Origin: Bacillota bacterium | Lineage (GTDB): Bacteria; Bacillota; Desulfotomaculia; Desulfotomaculales; Desulfallaceae | Length of the DNA: 64,000 nucleotides | Direction: 5' to 3' | Assembly (NCBI GenBank): GCA_023439185.1 | Contig: JAEXOR010000056.1 | Location: 20,381 to 84,380, forward strand | In this document: positions 42,039 through 51,187 of the stretch, piece by piece | Layout: each line of letters starts with the position of its first letter | How positions within the stretch are numbered: position 1 is the stretch's first letter | Program-made: the position numbers and the translations under genes | The notes under the pieces: model-generated | Told to the model about the DNA's origin: nothing | What the model saw: only the letters and a program-made list of their open reading frames with translations | The model's database searches: none

Positions 42039-43361
42039 ATGCAGGATTATGCCGACAAGCGCGGGCTGGTACCGGCGGCCGTAATAGCTTTGGCCTTTAT
42101 TGCGGGCGTACTGGTATACGACAAAATGAGCATTGTGGCAGTGCTGTTTTTATTTACGGCCCTGGTTTTTTATTTATCCGACGGGCACAGGGTGCCGGCT
42201 GAGGACCGGATCCTGCTGTTTGTGCTGGCCCTGGGCGCCTTTCTGGTGCGGGTTTTGTTTATCGTGATCACCAATGCCTTCGATAACCCCTTTCTTACGG
42301 CCGACGGCATTACCTACGGGAGAATCGGAGATGAAATAGCCCGGACGTGGCATAACGGCGGCAGTTACATCATTAATAAAAATAACTTTGGCTATTACTA
42401 TTATAATGCCGTCATCTATTATATCACCGGTTTTTACCCCGATGTAATGCGGCTGATTAACAGTATCATCGCCATCGGCGCGGCCTTAAATCTTTATTTC
42501 ATTTCGCTGTGGCTGAGCGGGCGGCCTGCGGCCAAGTGTACATTTGTTTTAACGGCCTTCTTCCCGTCCTTTATTGTCTGGTCCGCGCTGAATCTTAAAG
42601 AAAGCCTGTGCATCTTTCTGATCAGTTTTATTGTTAAAAAAATGCTGGAATTAATGCGGCAGTTTCACTTCAGCAAGTTAATCGTCATCGCCCTGGCCCT
42701 GGTGCCGTTGGTCTCATTGCGGTTTTACCTGGGCATACTGCTCGGGCTGGTGATCGCCCTTTCCTTTATTGTCACCGCCACCAATTTCAAATGGCATAAC
42801 CGGCTGCTCTATACGCTGCTGCTGGTCTTTGTAGCCGGCATTACCCTGAATCAAATGGGCTATGGATTCCTGGGCAGCGACTATTTAGCCAGTCAAAACC
42901 TGGAGACCATCGCTGAGCAGCATAATGCCGGGGCCATCGGTGATTCGGCATATTCCGACGGGGTAAGTTTTGATTCCCTGCCCAACGCCCTGAAGTATCT
43001 CCCCGTGGGCCTGTTTCATTTCGCTTTCGGCCCTTTGCCGTGGCAGCCGGGCGGACTGCTTAAAATCATCAGTTTGCCGGAAATGCTCCTGCTATATGTG
43101 TTATACCTATATGTTGCGCCCGGTATTTACAGCCTGTGGCGGCACAGGCGGGGCGAATGCCTCTTCCTGCTGATTTTAATCGCCAGTTTTACCGCTATTT
43201 ACGCTATGGGCGGGTCCAACATGGGCGGCATTTACCGGGTTCGGTTCCAGGTGTTGTCATTGCTGTTCATTTTCATCAGCCATGGCCTGCTGGGGCATAA
43301 ATTAAACGCTCCGGGCCGGTTATTGTCCGGGCGCGCCGGGACGGGAAGTGGGGGCCCTTGA
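42039..43361 (+). CDS. Polytopic membrane protein, probable polysaccharide polymerase
   Basis: A 440-residue protein with about ten to eleven membrane helices and a loop YGRIGDEIARTWHNGGSYIINKNNFGYYYYNAVIYYITGFYPDVM after the third helix. No catalytic motif is certain. Its place among sugar-nucleotide and glycosyltransferase genes, its size and its helix count fit a Wzy/EpsG-like glycan polymerase or a related membrane glycosyltransferase; this is inference. GGGAGG precedes the ATG. The next gene overlaps it by 4 bp. Confidence 0.7.
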   Translation: MQDYADKRGLVPAAVIALAFIAGVLVYDKMSIVAVLFLFTALVFYLSDGHRVPAEDRILLFVLALGAFLVRVLFIVITNAFDNPFLTADGITYGRIGDEIARTWHNGGSYIINKNNFGYYYYNAVIYYITGFYPDVMRLINSIIAIGAALNLYFISLWLSGRPAAKCTFVLTAFFPSFIVWSALNLKESLCIFLISFIVKKMLELMRQFHFSKLIVIALALVPLVSLRFYLGILLGLVIALSFIVTATNFKWHNRLLYTLLLVFVAGITLNQMGYGFLGSDYLASQNLETIAEQHNAGAIGDSAYSDGVSFDSLPNALKYLPVGLFHFAFGPLPWQPGGLLKIISLPEMLLLYVLYLYVAPGIYSLWRHRRGECLFLLILIASFTAIYAMGGSNMGGIYRVRFQVLSLLFIFISHGLLGHKLNAPGRLLSGRAGTGSGGP

Positions 43362-44461
43362 CGGTGCTGATCCTGTTGTCGTCTTCCGGGCTGGGCGGCA
43401 GGGAGTTAAATACCATCCGGTTGATACCCCACCTGCGGGAACATGGCGTTGCGGTCACCGTCGCGGTATTGGACAGCGGAGGCTATGTCTCCGAAAAATG
43501 CGCCGCCGCCGGTGTCGACTGCCGGTGTCTGGGCTTGCGGCCCGGCAGATTAAATGTATTGGCGGTGTTCTGGCGGCTCTTTATATGGCTGCTGATTAAC
43601 AGGCCGGATTTGATCCAGGTATATGGCTTTCAGGCCGGCATGCTCTGCCGTTTTGCCGCCCTGCCGCTGAGGAGCAAAGTGGTGGTGGGTATAGTGGGCA
43701 ACGGGCATTTTACAGGTTTCAGGCCATTGGCTGAAAGACTGACCGGTATACTGGTCAGCCATTATACCACCAACTCAGAGGGAGCCAAGGAAAAACTGCT
43801 GCAAATGAAGATCGGTCGATCACAGGGGGTCACCGTTATTTACAACGGCGTGCCCGAGATTAACTTGACCGCGAAAACCGAAACGCCCGGTAATTGTTTT
43901 ATCAGCGGCACGGTGGGCAACTTGAGGCCTGAAAAAGGATACGATGTTTTGCTGCAGGCGCTGGCCCTCACCAAGGCTCAATTGGGCGACCAGGTGCCCT
44001 GGAAACACCTGATCGCCGGTGAGGGTGAACTGAGGGAAAGGCTGGCGGACATGATTACCGGCCTTGGTTTAACCGGGCGGGTGGTTTTGCTGGGCCGGGT
44101 GGATGATGTGGCGGAAGTGCTGAGCCAATTGCACGTTTTTGTTTTGGCCTCGTATACCGAAGGGCTGCCCAACGCCATGCTGGAAGCCATGATGGCCGGC
44201 AGGTGCGTGATTGCCACCAGGGTGGGAGGCATACCCGAAATCCTGACCGATGGCGACAACGGACTGCTGGTGAACCCCGGGGACCCCGAAGAGCTTGCCC
44301 GGGCGCTGCTGACAGTGTTCAATAATCCGCACCGGGTTAAATATATGGCCGAACGGGGCAGAGTCCTGGCGCTAACCAGGTTCACATTGCCGGGGCAGGC
44401 CGGGAAATCGGTGGCGACGTGGCGGGCGGTAATGCAAAAATCCAAGGAAGTGAGCATGTGA
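43358..44461 (+). CDS. Glycosyltransferase family 4
   Basis: A 367-residue GT-B retaining enzyme. The N-terminal domain starts LILLSSSGLGGRELNTIRLIPHLREHGV. The C-terminal domain has GTVGNLRPEKGYDVLLQAL, VVLLGRVDDVAEVLSQLHVFVLASYTEGLPNAMLEAMMAGRCVIATRVGGIPEIL, carrying the E-x7-E type motif. The acceptor is unknown. TTG start overlapping the preceding gene; the stop overlaps the next gene start (ATGTGA). Confidence 0.92.
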   Translation: MTVLILLSSSGLGGRELNTIRLIPHLREHGVAVTVAVLDSGGYVSEKCAAAGVDCRCLGLRPGRLNVLAVFWRLFIWLLINRPDLIQVYGFQAGMLCRFAALPLRSKVVVGIVGNGHFTGFRPLAERLTGILVSHYTTNSEGAKEKLLQMKIGRSQGVTVIYNGVPEINLTAKTETPGNCFISGTVGNLRPEKGYDVLLQALALTKAQLGDQVPWKHLIAGEGELRERLADMITGLGLTGRVVLLGRVDDVAEVLSQLHVFVLASYTEGLPNAMLEAMMAGRCVIATRVGGIPEILTDGDNGLLVNPGDPEELARALLTVFNNPHRVKYMAERGRVLALTRFTLPGQAGKSVATWRAVMQKSKEVSM

Positions 44462-45525
44462 AAGCGATTATTCTGTCCGGGGGCAAGGGCACCCGGTTAA
44501 GGCCACTGACCCATACCATTGCCAAACAGTTAATTCCCGTAGCCAACAAACCGGTTTTGTATTTTGCTATTGAGCAGATCCGGGAAGCGGGCATTACCGA
44601 TATCGGGATCATTATTTCCCCGGAAACCGGCGCCGGAGTGCGGGAAGCGGTGGGCGACGGCCGGCGGTGGGGGTGCAGGATCACTTATATTTTACAGGAA
44701 AAACCGCTGGGCCTGGCCCACGCCGTAAAAACAGCTGCCGGTTTTTTAGGCCGGGAACCGTTTTTGATGTTTTTGGGGGATAACCTGATCCAGGGCGGCG
44801 TTAAACACCTGGCCGCCGGATTTGAGGACGATGAAGCTGAAGCGATTATTCAGCTTAAGGAAGTTAACAACCCGGAGCAGTTTGGGGTCGCCGAATTGGG
44901 CCCCGGCGAGCAGGTGCTCCGGCTGACGGAAAAACCGAAGCACCCGCCGTCCAACCTGGCGCTGGTGGGCGTGTACCTGTTTAAACCCCAAATATTTGCG
45001 GCCATAGAAAAAATAAAGCCCTCCTGGCGTGGGGAATTGGAGATTACCGACGCCATTCAACGGCTGATTGACGACGGGTGCCGGGTTAAGGCCTGCCGGC
45101 TGCAAGGCTGGTGGCTGGATACCGGAAAAAAGGACGATATCCTTGAGGCCAACCGGGTGATCCTGGATGAGTTTGCCCGTTATCAAAATGAAGGCTCATT
45201 AGACCGGGACAGTATTGTGGCCGGGCGGGTGGAAATCGGGGCCGGTGCCAGGATTATCAACAGCCGTTTGCGCGGTCCCGTTTGTATCGGCAAAAACGTA
45301 ATCATTAAGGATTCCTTTATTGGTCCTTATACCACGGTGGGGGAAAACAGCGTTTTGGAGCAGGTCGGGATCGAGCACTCCGTGGTTATGGATAACTGTC
45401 GGCTATGTCAGGTCGAGCGCATTGAGGACAGTTTAATCGGTTATAACACCCTGGTTGAAAAGGGCGGGCTCCGCAAAGATACCGTCCGGCTCTTTGTGGG
45501 CGACGATTCCCAGATTATTGTCTGA
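44458..45525 (+). CDS. rmlA: Glucose-1-phosphate thymidylyltransferase, long form
   Basis: A 355-residue nucleotidyltransferase. The catalytic N-terminus reads KAIILSGGKGTRLRPLTHTIAKQLIPVANKPVLYFAIEQI, with MFLGDNLIQGGV and the WWLDTGKKDDILEANRVIL motif. From about residue 250 a left-handed beta-helix follows (IVAGRVEIGAGARIINS, GPVCIGKNVIIKDSFIGPYTTVGEN), the long RmlA form seen in Gram-positives and actinobacteria. It makes dTDP-glucose for the rhamnose genes downstream. GTG 44458 with AAGGAAG at spacing 7. Confidence 0.93.
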   Translation: MKAIILSGGKGTRLRPLTHTIAKQLIPVANKPVLYFAIEQIREAGITDIGIIISPETGAGVREAVGDGRRWGCRITYILQEKPLGLAHAVKTAAGFLGREPFLMFLGDNLIQGGVKHLAAGFEDDEAEAIIQLKEVNNPEQFGVAELGPGEQVLRLTEKPKHPPSNLALVGVYLFKPQIFAAIEKIKPSWRGELEITDAIQRLIDDGCRVKACRLQGWWLDTGKKDDILEANRVILDEFARYQNEGSLDRDSIVAGRVEIGAGARIINSRLRGPVCIGKNVIIKDSFIGPYTTVGENSVLEQVGIEHSVVMDNCRLCQVERIEDSLIGYNTLVEKGGLRKDTVRLFVGDDSQIIV

Positions 45526-45540
45526 TTAAGGAGGTCAATG

Positions 45541-46002
45541 GTGAACATTATTGAGGGGGCGGCAGTAAAAAAACTTAACGTAATACCGGATGAGCGGGGC
45601 TACCTGATGGAAATGCTGCGCAGCGACTGGCCGGAATTTATGGCCTTCGGGCAGGCTTACATTACAGCCGCTTATCCTGGGGTAATTAAAGCCTGGCACT
45701 ATCACAAACTGCAGTGGGACCATTTTGTGTGCGTAAGCGGCATGGCCCGGGTGGCGCTGTACGACCCCCGGGCGGACAGCGCCACCCGGGGCGAAGTTAA
45801 TGTGTTTCATATGGGCCGGCTTAACCCCATGCTGCTTAAAATACCGCCCGGGGTATACCACGGCTTTGCCGCCGAGGGCAGCGAGACCGCGCTGATCGTA
45901 AATATCCCCACGGAACTGTATAACTACCGGGAGCCCGATGAATACAGGCTGCCTTATAACGATCCGGCCATTCCTTATACCTGGGAGGTTTTGCACCGGT
46001 GA
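45541..46002 (+). CDS. rmlC: dTDP-4-dehydrorhamnose 3,5-epimerase-like protein (short form)
   Basis: A 153-residue cupin-fold protein. Seen: DERGYLMEMLRSDWPEF, AYPGVIKAWHYHKLQWDHFVCVSG with the histidine cluster, IPPGVYHGFAAEG, and NYREPDEYRLPYNDPAIPYTW, which match the short RmlC-like family. It is about 30 residues shorter than classical RmlC. Order with RmlA, RmlD and RmlB supports the epimerase role. GTG 45541 is likely; ATG 45538 is very close to AAGGAGG. Confidence 0.88.
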   Translation: MNIIEGAAVKKLNVIPDERGYLMEMLRSDWPEFMAFGQAYITAAYPGVIKAWHYHKLQWDHFVCVSGMARVALYDPRADSATRGEVNVFHMGRLNPMLLKIPPGVYHGFAAEGSETALIVNIPTELYNYREPDEYRLPYNDPAIPYTWEVLHR

Positions 46003-46850
46003 GGGTTTTAGTCACCGGCGCCGCGGGGATGCTGGGGCGGGATATGGCGGCTGAATTTAGAGGGCGTGGCTTTGCCGTTACGGCCATGGACCGTGCCGGC
46101 CTCGACATCACTGTGCTGGAACAGGTGCGCGGTGTCTTTCGGGACTGCAATCCGCAAGTGGTGGTAAACTGCGCCGCCTATACCGATGTGGAAAAGGCCG
46201 AGTCGGAACCCGCCAAAGCCTATTCGGTCAACGGGCTGGGACCGCGCAACCTGGCGCTGGCCTGTGCCGAAGTGGGCGCTGCGCTGGCGCATATCAGTAC
46301 GGATTATGTTTTTGACGGCCGGCACAGGCGCCCCCTGGGCGTGTACGACGCCCCGTGTCCCCTGAACGTATACGGCGCCAGCAAGCTGTGGGGAGAACGG
46401 GCGGTGCTGAGCGTGCTTAAGGCCGCTTATTTAATCAGGACCAGCTGGCTGTTTGGTTCGGGCGGAGTAAATTTTGTCTCTAAAATAATTGCCCGGGCCG
46501 GTTTGGGCCAGTCCATAAAAGTGGTGGCCGATCAGTCCGGCTGTCCCACCTATACCGGGGACCTGGCCAGGGCGGCAGCCGACCTGGTGCAAACCCGCTG
46601 TTACGGCATTTATCACGTCACCAATCAAAATCCGGCCACCTGGTTTGAATTCGCGGCCGCCATTATTTCCAAATGCCGTCTGCCGGTTAAACTGGCGCCC
46701 TGCGGCACGCAGGAATTTAAAAGCAAGGTCCGCAGGCCGGGTTTTACCGTTTTGGACCCGTTTCCCCTGCGGGAAACCATCGGCTATCTGCCGCCCCGGT
46801 GGGAGGACGCTTTAGACCTTTATCTGGCTAAAATGAGGGGGGATGATTAA
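45999..46850 (+). CDS. rmlD: dTDP-4-dehydrorhamnose reductase
   Basis: A 283-residue SDR enzyme that makes dTDP-L-rhamnose. NAD(P) motif VLVTGAAGMLGRDMAAEF, then VNCAAYTDVEKAESEPAKAYSVNGLGPRNLA, the catalytic YGASKLWGE with ISTDYVFDG, and YLIRTSWLFGSGG. GTG start overlaps the rmlC stop; the stop overlaps the next start by one base. Confidence 0.95.
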   Translation: MRVLVTGAAGMLGRDMAAEFRGRGFAVTAMDRAGLDITVLEQVRGVFRDCNPQVVVNCAAYTDVEKAESEPAKAYSVNGLGPRNLALACAEVGAALAHISTDYVFDGRHRRPLGVYDAPCPLNVYGASKLWGERAVLSVLKAAYLIRTSWLFGSGGVNFVSKIIARAGLGQSIKVVADQSGCPTYTGDLARAAADLVQTRCYGIYHVTNQNPATWFEFAAAIISKCRLPVKLAPCGTQEFKSKVRRPGFTVLDPFPLRETIGYLPPRWEDALDLYLAKMRGDD

Positions 46851-47890
46851 TGAAGCTGCTGGTAACCGGCGGGGCGGGGTTTATCGGAACAAATTTTATC
46901 AGGCATATGCTAAACGAACACCCGAACTGGAAAATTATCAACGCGGATAAGCTAACCTATGCCGGCAATCCGGAAAATCTGGCTGATTTAAATGAATACG
47001 ACAACTACAGCTTTATTCAAGGAGACATTGCTGATTATGGCAGCATGGAAAAGCTCTTTCAGGATGGGATAGACGTAGTGGTTAATTTTGCCGCTGAATC
47101 ACATGTCGACCGCAGCATAGCAGATGCCGCGCCATTTATCAACACCAACATTGCCGGTACCTTCGTGCTGCTGCAGTTGGCCCGGCGGTATGGGATACAA
47201 AAGCATATCCAGGTATCCACAGATGAGGTATACGGTTCATTGCCCGGGGATGGCAAATTTACCGAAGACTCCCCGCTGCTCCCGAATAACCCGTATGCGG
47301 CCAGTAAAACCTCCGCCGATCTTTTATGCCGATCTTTTTACACCACCTATAACCTGCCGGTGCTGATCACCCGTTGTTCGAACAACTACGGACCGTACCA
47401 GTTTCCCGAAAAACTCATTCCCCTGGTTATTACCAACGCACTGGAAAACAAAAGCGTACCGGTTTACGGCGACGGCTTAAATGTCAGGGACTGGATATAT
47501 GTGGCCGATCACTGCCGGGCCCTGGAAACCGTTGTGCAGGCCGGGCTGCCCGGTGAGGTGTATAATATCGGGTCTGATAACGAGTTAACCAACCTGACGC
47601 TGGTAAAACAAATCCTGCAGTTTTTAAATAAACCGGAAAAATTGATTACCTTTGTTCCCGACAGACCCGGGCATGACCGGCGTTATGCGACAGATTGGAC
47701 AAAAATAGAAGTTTCCCTGGGGTGGCGGCCCGAATATCCATTCCCGGATGGACTGGAGCATACCATTAAATGGTATATTGAAAACCCCGGCTGGTGGAAA
47801 CGGATCAAGTCGGGTGAGTACATGGACTATTACCGAAAAAAGTATGAAGAAATTGACGGAAAGGGATGGCGATGCGAGTCTTATTCCTGA
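46850..47890 (+). CDS. rmlB: dTDP-glucose 4,6-dehydratase
   Basis: A 346-residue extended SDR. NAD motif LVTGGAGFIGTNFIRHML, the VVNFAAESHVDRSI motif, the catalytic QVSTDEVYGSL and PYAASKTSADLL (Tyr-x3-Lys), and CSNNYGPYQFPEKLIPL. It catalyses the step after RmlA. The end overlaps the next glycosyltransferase gene. Confidence 0.96.
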   Translation: MKLLVTGGAGFIGTNFIRHMLNEHPNWKIINADKLTYAGNPENLADLNEYDNYSFIQGDIADYGSMEKLFQDGIDVVVNFAAESHVDRSIADAAPFINTNIAGTFVLLQLARRYGIQKHIQVSTDEVYGSLPGDGKFTEDSPLLPNNPYAASKTSADLLCRSFYTTYNLPVLITRCSNNYGPYQFPEKLIPLVITNALENKSVPVYGDGLNVRDWIYVADHCRALETVVQAGLPGEVYNIGSDNELTNLTLVKQILQFLNKPEKLITFVPDRPGHDRRYATDWTKIEVSLGWRPEYPFPDGLEHTIKWYIENPGWWKRIKSGEYMDYYRKKYEEIDGKGWRCESYS

Positions 47891-48981
47891 CCAACACTCC
47901 CCCCGGGGGGCCCTCGGCCAGGTACAGGGTGTACCAGTTCCTTCCTTACCTCGGACAATACGGCATCACAGCTTCTTGTCACAGCGCCCTGACGCCTTTT
48001 CTGTATGATAAATGTAAGCCGTCCGGGGGCCTGTGGTCAAAATTAATTTACTTTGGTCTATCAGTCCTGTCCAGGCTGCTGGCGCTGTTGAGACTGGCCT
48101 TTTATGATGCCGTCTATATCCAGAAATTAGTGCTGCCCCATGTATATCCCTGGCCCGAGTTAATGCTCTGCAAGCTGGGCCGGCTGCTGGGTAAAAAGGT
48201 GATCTTTGATTTTGACGACGCCATTTTTACCGTTTCCGGGGTGCGCAAAAAAACGTGGTTTGAAAGGCTGGCCTGCCCGGACCGGCTGCCAAAGGTTCTG
48301 GCGCTTTGTGACTGTGTGGTGGCCGGCAACAATTACCTGGCCGATTTTGCCCGGGACCATTGCAAAAACGTTGTGGTGCTGCCCACGTGCGTGGAATTGG
48401 CCAGGTACCCGGTCCGGCCCTGGAACAAACATAATGAACCGTTTATTATCGGTTGGATCGGCACCCCGTCCACGACGCCCTATTTGGACCTCATTGCCCC
48501 GGCGCTGCGGGAGGTGGCGCAAAAAAAGGCCGTTATCCTGAGGATAGTGGGCGGCAAAGAGTACCATTGCCCGGGGGTTCAGGTTGAATGTCTGCCCTGG
48601 TCATTGGCAGACGAAGTAAAACTGATCCAATCCTTTGATATCGGGGTTATGCCCCTGGCCGACGACCCCTGGTCCCGGGGAAAATGCGGCCTGAAACTGC
48701 TGCAGTATATGGCGGCGGGGGTGCCTGCCGTTGCTTCGCCGGTGGGGGTGAACAGCGAAATTATCCGGCACGGCGTAAACGGATACCTGGCTGCGGATAC
48801 CGCCGGGTGGGTGGAGGCGCTGGAGAGGATTATCGTCAATCCCGCCGCCCGTTCCGGGATGGTGCAAAAAGCCCGGGAAACGGTGGAGCAAGCCTTTGCG
48901 GTGGAGTCCAGCGTTCCCGGGCTGGTACGGATACTAAAAGGTAACGGTTGTCGCCTTACGTCTGGAGTGGGAAATGAATAA
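47872..48981 (+). CDS. Glycosyltransferase (GT4-like)
   Basis: A 369-residue GT-B enzyme. It starts RVLFLTNTPPGGPSARYRVYQFLPYL and has VIFDFDDAIF, IGWIGTPSTTPYLDLIAPAL, the donor-site IGVMPLADDPWSRGKCGLKLLQYMAAGVPAVASPVGVNSEII. This pattern is typical of a GT4 subgroup in surface-glycan loci. ATG 47872 is preferred with AAGGG seven bases upstream; ATG 47866 is two codons earlier. Confidence 0.88.
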   Translation: MRVLFLTNTPPGGPSARYRVYQFLPYLGQYGITASCHSALTPFLYDKCKPSGGLWSKLIYFGLSVLSRLLALLRLAFYDAVYIQKLVLPHVYPWPELMLCKLGRLLGKKVIFDFDDAIFTVSGVRKKTWFERLACPDRLPKVLALCDCVVAGNNYLADFARDHCKNVVVLPTCVELARYPVRPWNKHNEPFIIGWIGTPSTTPYLDLIAPALREVAQKKAVILRIVGGKEYHCPGVQVECLPWSLADEVKLIQSFDIGVMPLADDPWSRGKCGLKLLQYMAAGVPAVASPVGVNSEIIRHGVNGYLAADTAGWVEALERIIVNPAARSGMVQKARETVEQAFAVESSVPGLVRILKGNGCRLTSGVGNE

Positions 48982-49942
48982 TATGGATACTGATCACTTG
49001 GAAAATGTAGCCCGGTGTTATATATGCGCCGCCGGGGAGGCCCGTTTATTGATGCCGGTTCATGACCGCTGGTTCGGTACGGACGGAGAGTTCAACCTTT
49101 ATGAATGCCGGGGCTGCGGATTGATTTACACCAACCCGCGCCCCGGACCGGAATTCATGGCCGCGTATTACCCTGATACTTACGGCCCCCACCAGGCGGG
49201 TTCTTACCGCCCCGGGAAAAAAACATCTTTTCCGCTATTCAGGTGGCTAAAACCGTACTTCAACACCAGAAGCAGTTACCTGCCCCCGTTGATTCCGGGC
49301 GGCCGGCTGCTGGAGCTGGGCTGCTCTTACGGCAGTTTTCTGGCGCATGCCAAAAACCTGGGCTGGGCGGTGCACGGGGTGGAAATCGCCGCGGAACCGG
49401 TTCAATTCGGCCGGCAGGTGCTGGGATTGGATATTCGCCACGGGACATTGGAAAGCGCGGCATTTCCGGAGCAGTTCTTTGACGTGGTCACCGGATGGAT
49501 GGTGCTGGAGCATTTACACGACCCGGTCGGGACCCTTGAGGAAATCAGGCGCGTGCTCAAACCCGGGGGGCTGATTGCCTTCGGCATCCCCAACGCGGCC
49601 TGCTGGGAGTTTAAACTATTTGGTCCTAATTGGTTTGCCCTGGAAATACCCCGGCACCTGTCGCATTTCACCAGTCAATCTATCAGTACATTGTTTGCCA
49701 AGACAGGTTTTGAGCTGGTGAAGGTCTACTATCAAAAAAATATAAGCAATATACCGGCCAGTATGGCGCTGTTCATGGAGGATCGCTTTGGCCCCGGCAG
49801 GGTGAGCGGCCGGCTGAGAAGCATGGCCGGCTCCGGCCTGTTCAACAGGCTTGCGTATCCCCTGGCTGCTGTTCTGTCCTGGGTTGGGATGACGGGCCGG
49901 ATCACCGTGGTGGGCAAATTGCCGGCCGGCAATCAGCTTTGA
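48974..49942 (+). CDS. Class I SAM methyltransferase with N-terminal cysteine motif
   Basis: A 322-residue protein. The N-terminal 50 residues carry CYIC and CRGCGLIYTNPRP, a zinc-ribbon-like pattern common in nucleotide-sugar C-methyltransferases and related enzymes. The SAM fold has LLELGCSYGSFLAHAKNLGWAVHGVEI and FDVVTGWMVLEHLHDPVGTLEEIRRVLKPGG. It ends with a hydrophobic helix near FNRLAYPLAAVLSWVGM. Probably methylates a glycan or its precursor (inference). Confidence 0.85.
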   Translation: MNNMDTDHLENVARCYICAAGEARLLMPVHDRWFGTDGEFNLYECRGCGLIYTNPRPGPEFMAAYYPDTYGPHQAGSYRPGKKTSFPLFRWLKPYFNTRSSYLPPLIPGGRLLELGCSYGSFLAHAKNLGWAVHGVEIAAEPVQFGRQVLGLDIRHGTLESAAFPEQFFDVVTGWMVLEHLHDPVGTLEEIRRVLKPGGLIAFGIPNAACWEFKLFGPNWFALEIPRHLSHFTSQSISTLFAKTGFELVKVYYQKNISNIPASMALFMEDRFGPGRVSGRLRSMAGSGLFNRLAYPLAAVLSWVGMTGRITVVGKLPAGNQL

Positions 49943-50008
49943 TGATCTGCTTAAGCAATCTGATTTTGCGGGTGTCTCCAATTAGTTTTATAAGCATGGT
50001 GAAGTGAT

Positions 50009-51187
50009 ATGTGTGACAGAGTACCTTTGGACGACCGCTTTATTATCTTTGGCGCGCCGGATATTCATGAAGCCGAGATTAACGAAGTCGTCTCCAGTTT
50101 GCGGTCCGGTTGGCTGGGCACGGGGCCCAAGGTGGAGCTTTTCGAGCGCCGGTTTGCCGCTTATAAGCGGGTAAAATACGCCGCCGCCCTCAACTCCTGT
50201 ACTGCCGCCCTGCATTTAAGCATTTTAGCCGCCGGCATCCAACCGGGTGATGAAGTAATTACCACCCCCCTGACCTTTTGCGCCACCGTCAATGCCATTA
50301 TCCATGCCGGAGCCGTTCCGGTACTGGCGGATATACAACCGGACACCATGAACATAGATCCCGGGCAGGTGCAAAGCAAAATCACCCCCAAAACAAAGGC
50401 ATTGCTGCCGGTTCACTTTGCGGGCCGTCCATGCGACATGGACGCGCTGACGGACATTGCCCGCCGGTACAGTTTAAAGGTTATTGAAGACTGCGCCCAC
50501 GCCGTGGAAACCGAATACCAGGGTTTAAAAGCCGGTACCATCGGCGACTTCGGGTGTTTTTCCTTCTATGTGACCAAAAACGTGGCCACCGGCGAGGGCG
50601 GAATGGTAATTACGCGGCGGGAAAAGGACATGGCCCGGATCAAGGTGCTGGGGCTGCACGGAATGTCCAAGGACGCCTGGAAGCGGTTCAGTGACGAGGG
50701 ATATAAGCATTACCAGGTGGTGGAATGCGGTTACAAGTATAACATGATGGATTTACAGGCCGCCATCGGTATGCACCAACTGGCCCGGGTGGAGCAAAAC
50801 TGGCGCCGCCGCAAGGAAATCTGGGCGCTTTACAACCGTTCCTTTGCGGATCTCCCGGTTGCCCTGCCTGCGCCTGTGGTGGACGGTACCCGGCACGCGT
50901 ATCATTTGTACACCATCCTGGTGGACCGGGAAAGGTCCAAAATCAGCCGGGACCGGTTTATCGCGGCCATGGCGGAACGCCGGATCGGTACCGGCGTCCA
51001 TTACCGGAGCATCGCCGAACATTCGTATTACCGGCGCACCTTCGGTTGGCGGCCCCGGGATTATCCCCGGGCCATGCGCATCGGACGTCAAACGGTAAGC
51101 CTGCCGCTGTCGGCCGGTTTAAGCGAGCGGGATGTGGAGAGGATCGTCGCTGCGGTCAGGGCGATATTGCGGGCTGAAGGCCCATGA
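50009..51187 (+). CDS. DegT/DnrJ/EryC1/StrS family aminotransferase
   Basis: A 392-residue PLP enzyme for amino-sugar synthesis. It starts with the substrate segment FGAPDIHEAEINEVVSSLRSGWLGTGP, has EDCAHAVETEYQGLKAGTIGDFGCFSFYVTKNVATGEGG (catalytic Lys in TKN), and the C-terminal HYRSIAEHSYYRRTFGW. It would transaminate the keto-sugar formed by a 4,6-dehydratase such as the CapD-like enzyme or RmlB. The end overlaps the ATP-grasp gene by 4 bp. Confidence 0.93.
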   Translation: MCDRVPLDDRFIIFGAPDIHEAEINEVVSSLRSGWLGTGPKVELFERRFAAYKRVKYAAALNSCTAALHLSILAAGIQPGDEVITTPLTFCATVNAIIHAGAVPVLADIQPDTMNIDPGQVQSKITPKTKALLPVHFAGRPCDMDALTDIARRYSLKVIEDCAHAVETEYQGLKAGTIGDFGCFSFYVTKNVATGEGGMVITRREKDMARIKVLGLHGMSKDAWKRFSDEGYKHYQVVECGYKYNMMDLQAAIGMHQLARVEQNWRRRKEIWALYNRSFADLPVALPAPVVDGTRHAYHLYTILVDRERSKISRDRFIAAMAERRIGTGVHYRSIAEHSYYRRTFGWRPRDYPRAMRIGRQTVSLPLSAGLSERDVERIVAAVRAILRAEGP